From assembly GCF_900110185.1 (NCBI RefSeq), contig NZ_FOCT01000002.1, positions 248,001 through 312,000 on the forward strand: a stretch of 64,000 nt of DNA, read 5' to 3'. Shown piece by piece: positions 63,597-64,000 of this stretch. Positions within the stretch are counted from its first letter, which is position 1. Every line of letters starts with the position of its first letter. Origin of the DNA: Nitrosospira multiformis. GTDB taxonomy: Bacteria > Pseudomonadota > Gammaproteobacteria > Burkholderiales > Nitrosomonadaceae. Both the position numbers and the translations under genes were made by a program. The notes below the pieces were generated by a model. The model had not been told where the DNA came from. It searched no databases and saw only the letters and a list, made by a program, of their open reading frames with translations.

Positions 63597-63701
63597 GCCA
63601 CAAGGAATTTCATACTGAAAACATGCTTATCCAATGCTTCGGGAAGAGTTTGTTCGAGAGACTCTCACGCCGAGAACTTGGCGCTCGCTCCCATATTTCC
63701 T

Positions 63702-64000
63702 TCACCTCTCGTCATCCGGATTGGTCTTCGCTCGGGTGACTCTGGCTTTTCTGGTCCTGGCAGGGGTCGCGGGTGCTGTCTCCCCCTCTTCAGCGGCACG
63801 CGGTCTTGCGGCCGGCTTCTTCCCGCTCGAATTTTCGGATATTTTGTTGATCCTGGCAGCTTGTGCCCACAACTCCTCAAGATTGTAATGGGCGCGCACC
63901 GCGGTCTGCATGACATGCACCAGCACGTCGCCCAGATCAACCAATATCCATTCCCCGTTATCCTCGCCTTCCACACCGTAAACCATGCCACCCGCCGCCT
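63702..64000 (-). CDS. rsfS: ribosomal silencing factor RsfS (5' part beyond window)
   Basis: The frame runs from the right edge, so the N-terminus is missing. Visible residues include [23 protein letters not shown] and then [15 protein letters not shown], the RsfS core that binds ribosomal protein L14. The Met at 63986 is internal to the family alignment and is not the start. An Ala/Lys/Arg-rich low-complexity tail of about 40 residues extends beyond the usual C-terminus. Confidence 0.9.
   Translation of the reverse strand, partial: AAGGMVYGVEGEDNGEWILVDLGDVLVHVMQTAVRAHYNLEELWAQAARINKISENSSGKKPAARPRAAEEGETAPATPARTRKARVTRAKTNPDDER

Overview
The window reads as the chromosome of a free-living betaproteobacterium. 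Protein families, gene order and moderately high GC suggest Nitrosomonadales, and by recollection a Nitrosospira-like ammonia oxidiser. That placement is an inference, because no rRNA or ammonia-oxidation gene lies in the window. Genes are densely packed, with many 4-base ATGA overlaps. I see no tRNA, rRNA, CRISPR array or insertion sequence.

Layout. (1) 1-4.9 kb, plus strand: the end of a surface-polysaccharide locus, with a phospholipase D-like protein, a surface-carbohydrate protein, a NeuB-type nonulosonate synthase and a cytidylyltransferase fused to a KdsC-like HAD phosphatase. (2) 4.9-12.4 kb, minus strand: a tight seven-gene operon. In transcription order it holds a GNAT-fold acyltransferase, a MobA-like nucleotidyltransferase, LptF, LptG, a CDP-alcohol phosphatidyltransferase, a diacylglycerol/sphingosine-kinase family lipid kinase and a Tam41-like nucleotidyltransferase. 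The set resembles what I recall of the Caulobacter genes for anionic ceramide phosphoglycerate lipids, here with an LptFG pair built in. A ketoacyl-ACP synthase and its own ACP follow at 13.2-14.7 kb on the other strand. (3) 14.8-26.2 kb: housekeeping genes topB, dprA, def, fmt and rsmB, a DUF4390 protein, and an NtrY/NtrX-like two-component pair whose regulator has a wrecked AAA+ domain. (4) 26.3-33.5 kb: the carbon block tkt, gap, pgk, pyk, fba, punctuated by strong hairpins; it would serve glycolysis and the Calvin cycle. (5) 33.6-41.4 kb: a CYTH-CHAD protein with polyphosphate kinase, yggX, argA, rsmE, a thioredoxin-fold protein and an inositol-monophosphatase family enzyme.

(6) 41.9-60.9 kb: an accessory region tied to the PEP-CTERM/exosortase system and, by eye, AT-richer over much of its length. 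It holds a PrsT-type TPR lipoprotein, two N-acyl amino acid synthase-like acyltransferases at its two ends, a ThiF-nitroreductase fusion, a GMC oxidoreductase with a cysteine-rich insert, a short-chain dehydrogenase, a hexapeptide acyltransferase, a PEP-CTERM protein and a UGT-like glycosyltransferase. A probable envelope-spanning exporter follows: two FtsX-type permeases, a LolD-like ATPase, a LolA-like periplasmic protein and a DUF1302-like outer-membrane protein. Near-consensus sigma-54 promoters precede the first acyltransferase and the PEP-CTERM gene, which suggests shared RpoN control. The exosortase and the sigma-54 activator are outside the window. (7) 61-64 kb: rng, maf, rlmH and the 3' part of rsfS.

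The two regions I find most interesting are the candidate sphingolipid-type operon (2) and the sigma-54-linked N-acyl amino acid synthesis and export region (6). All functions are read from sequence motifs and remembered family features; no database search was run.
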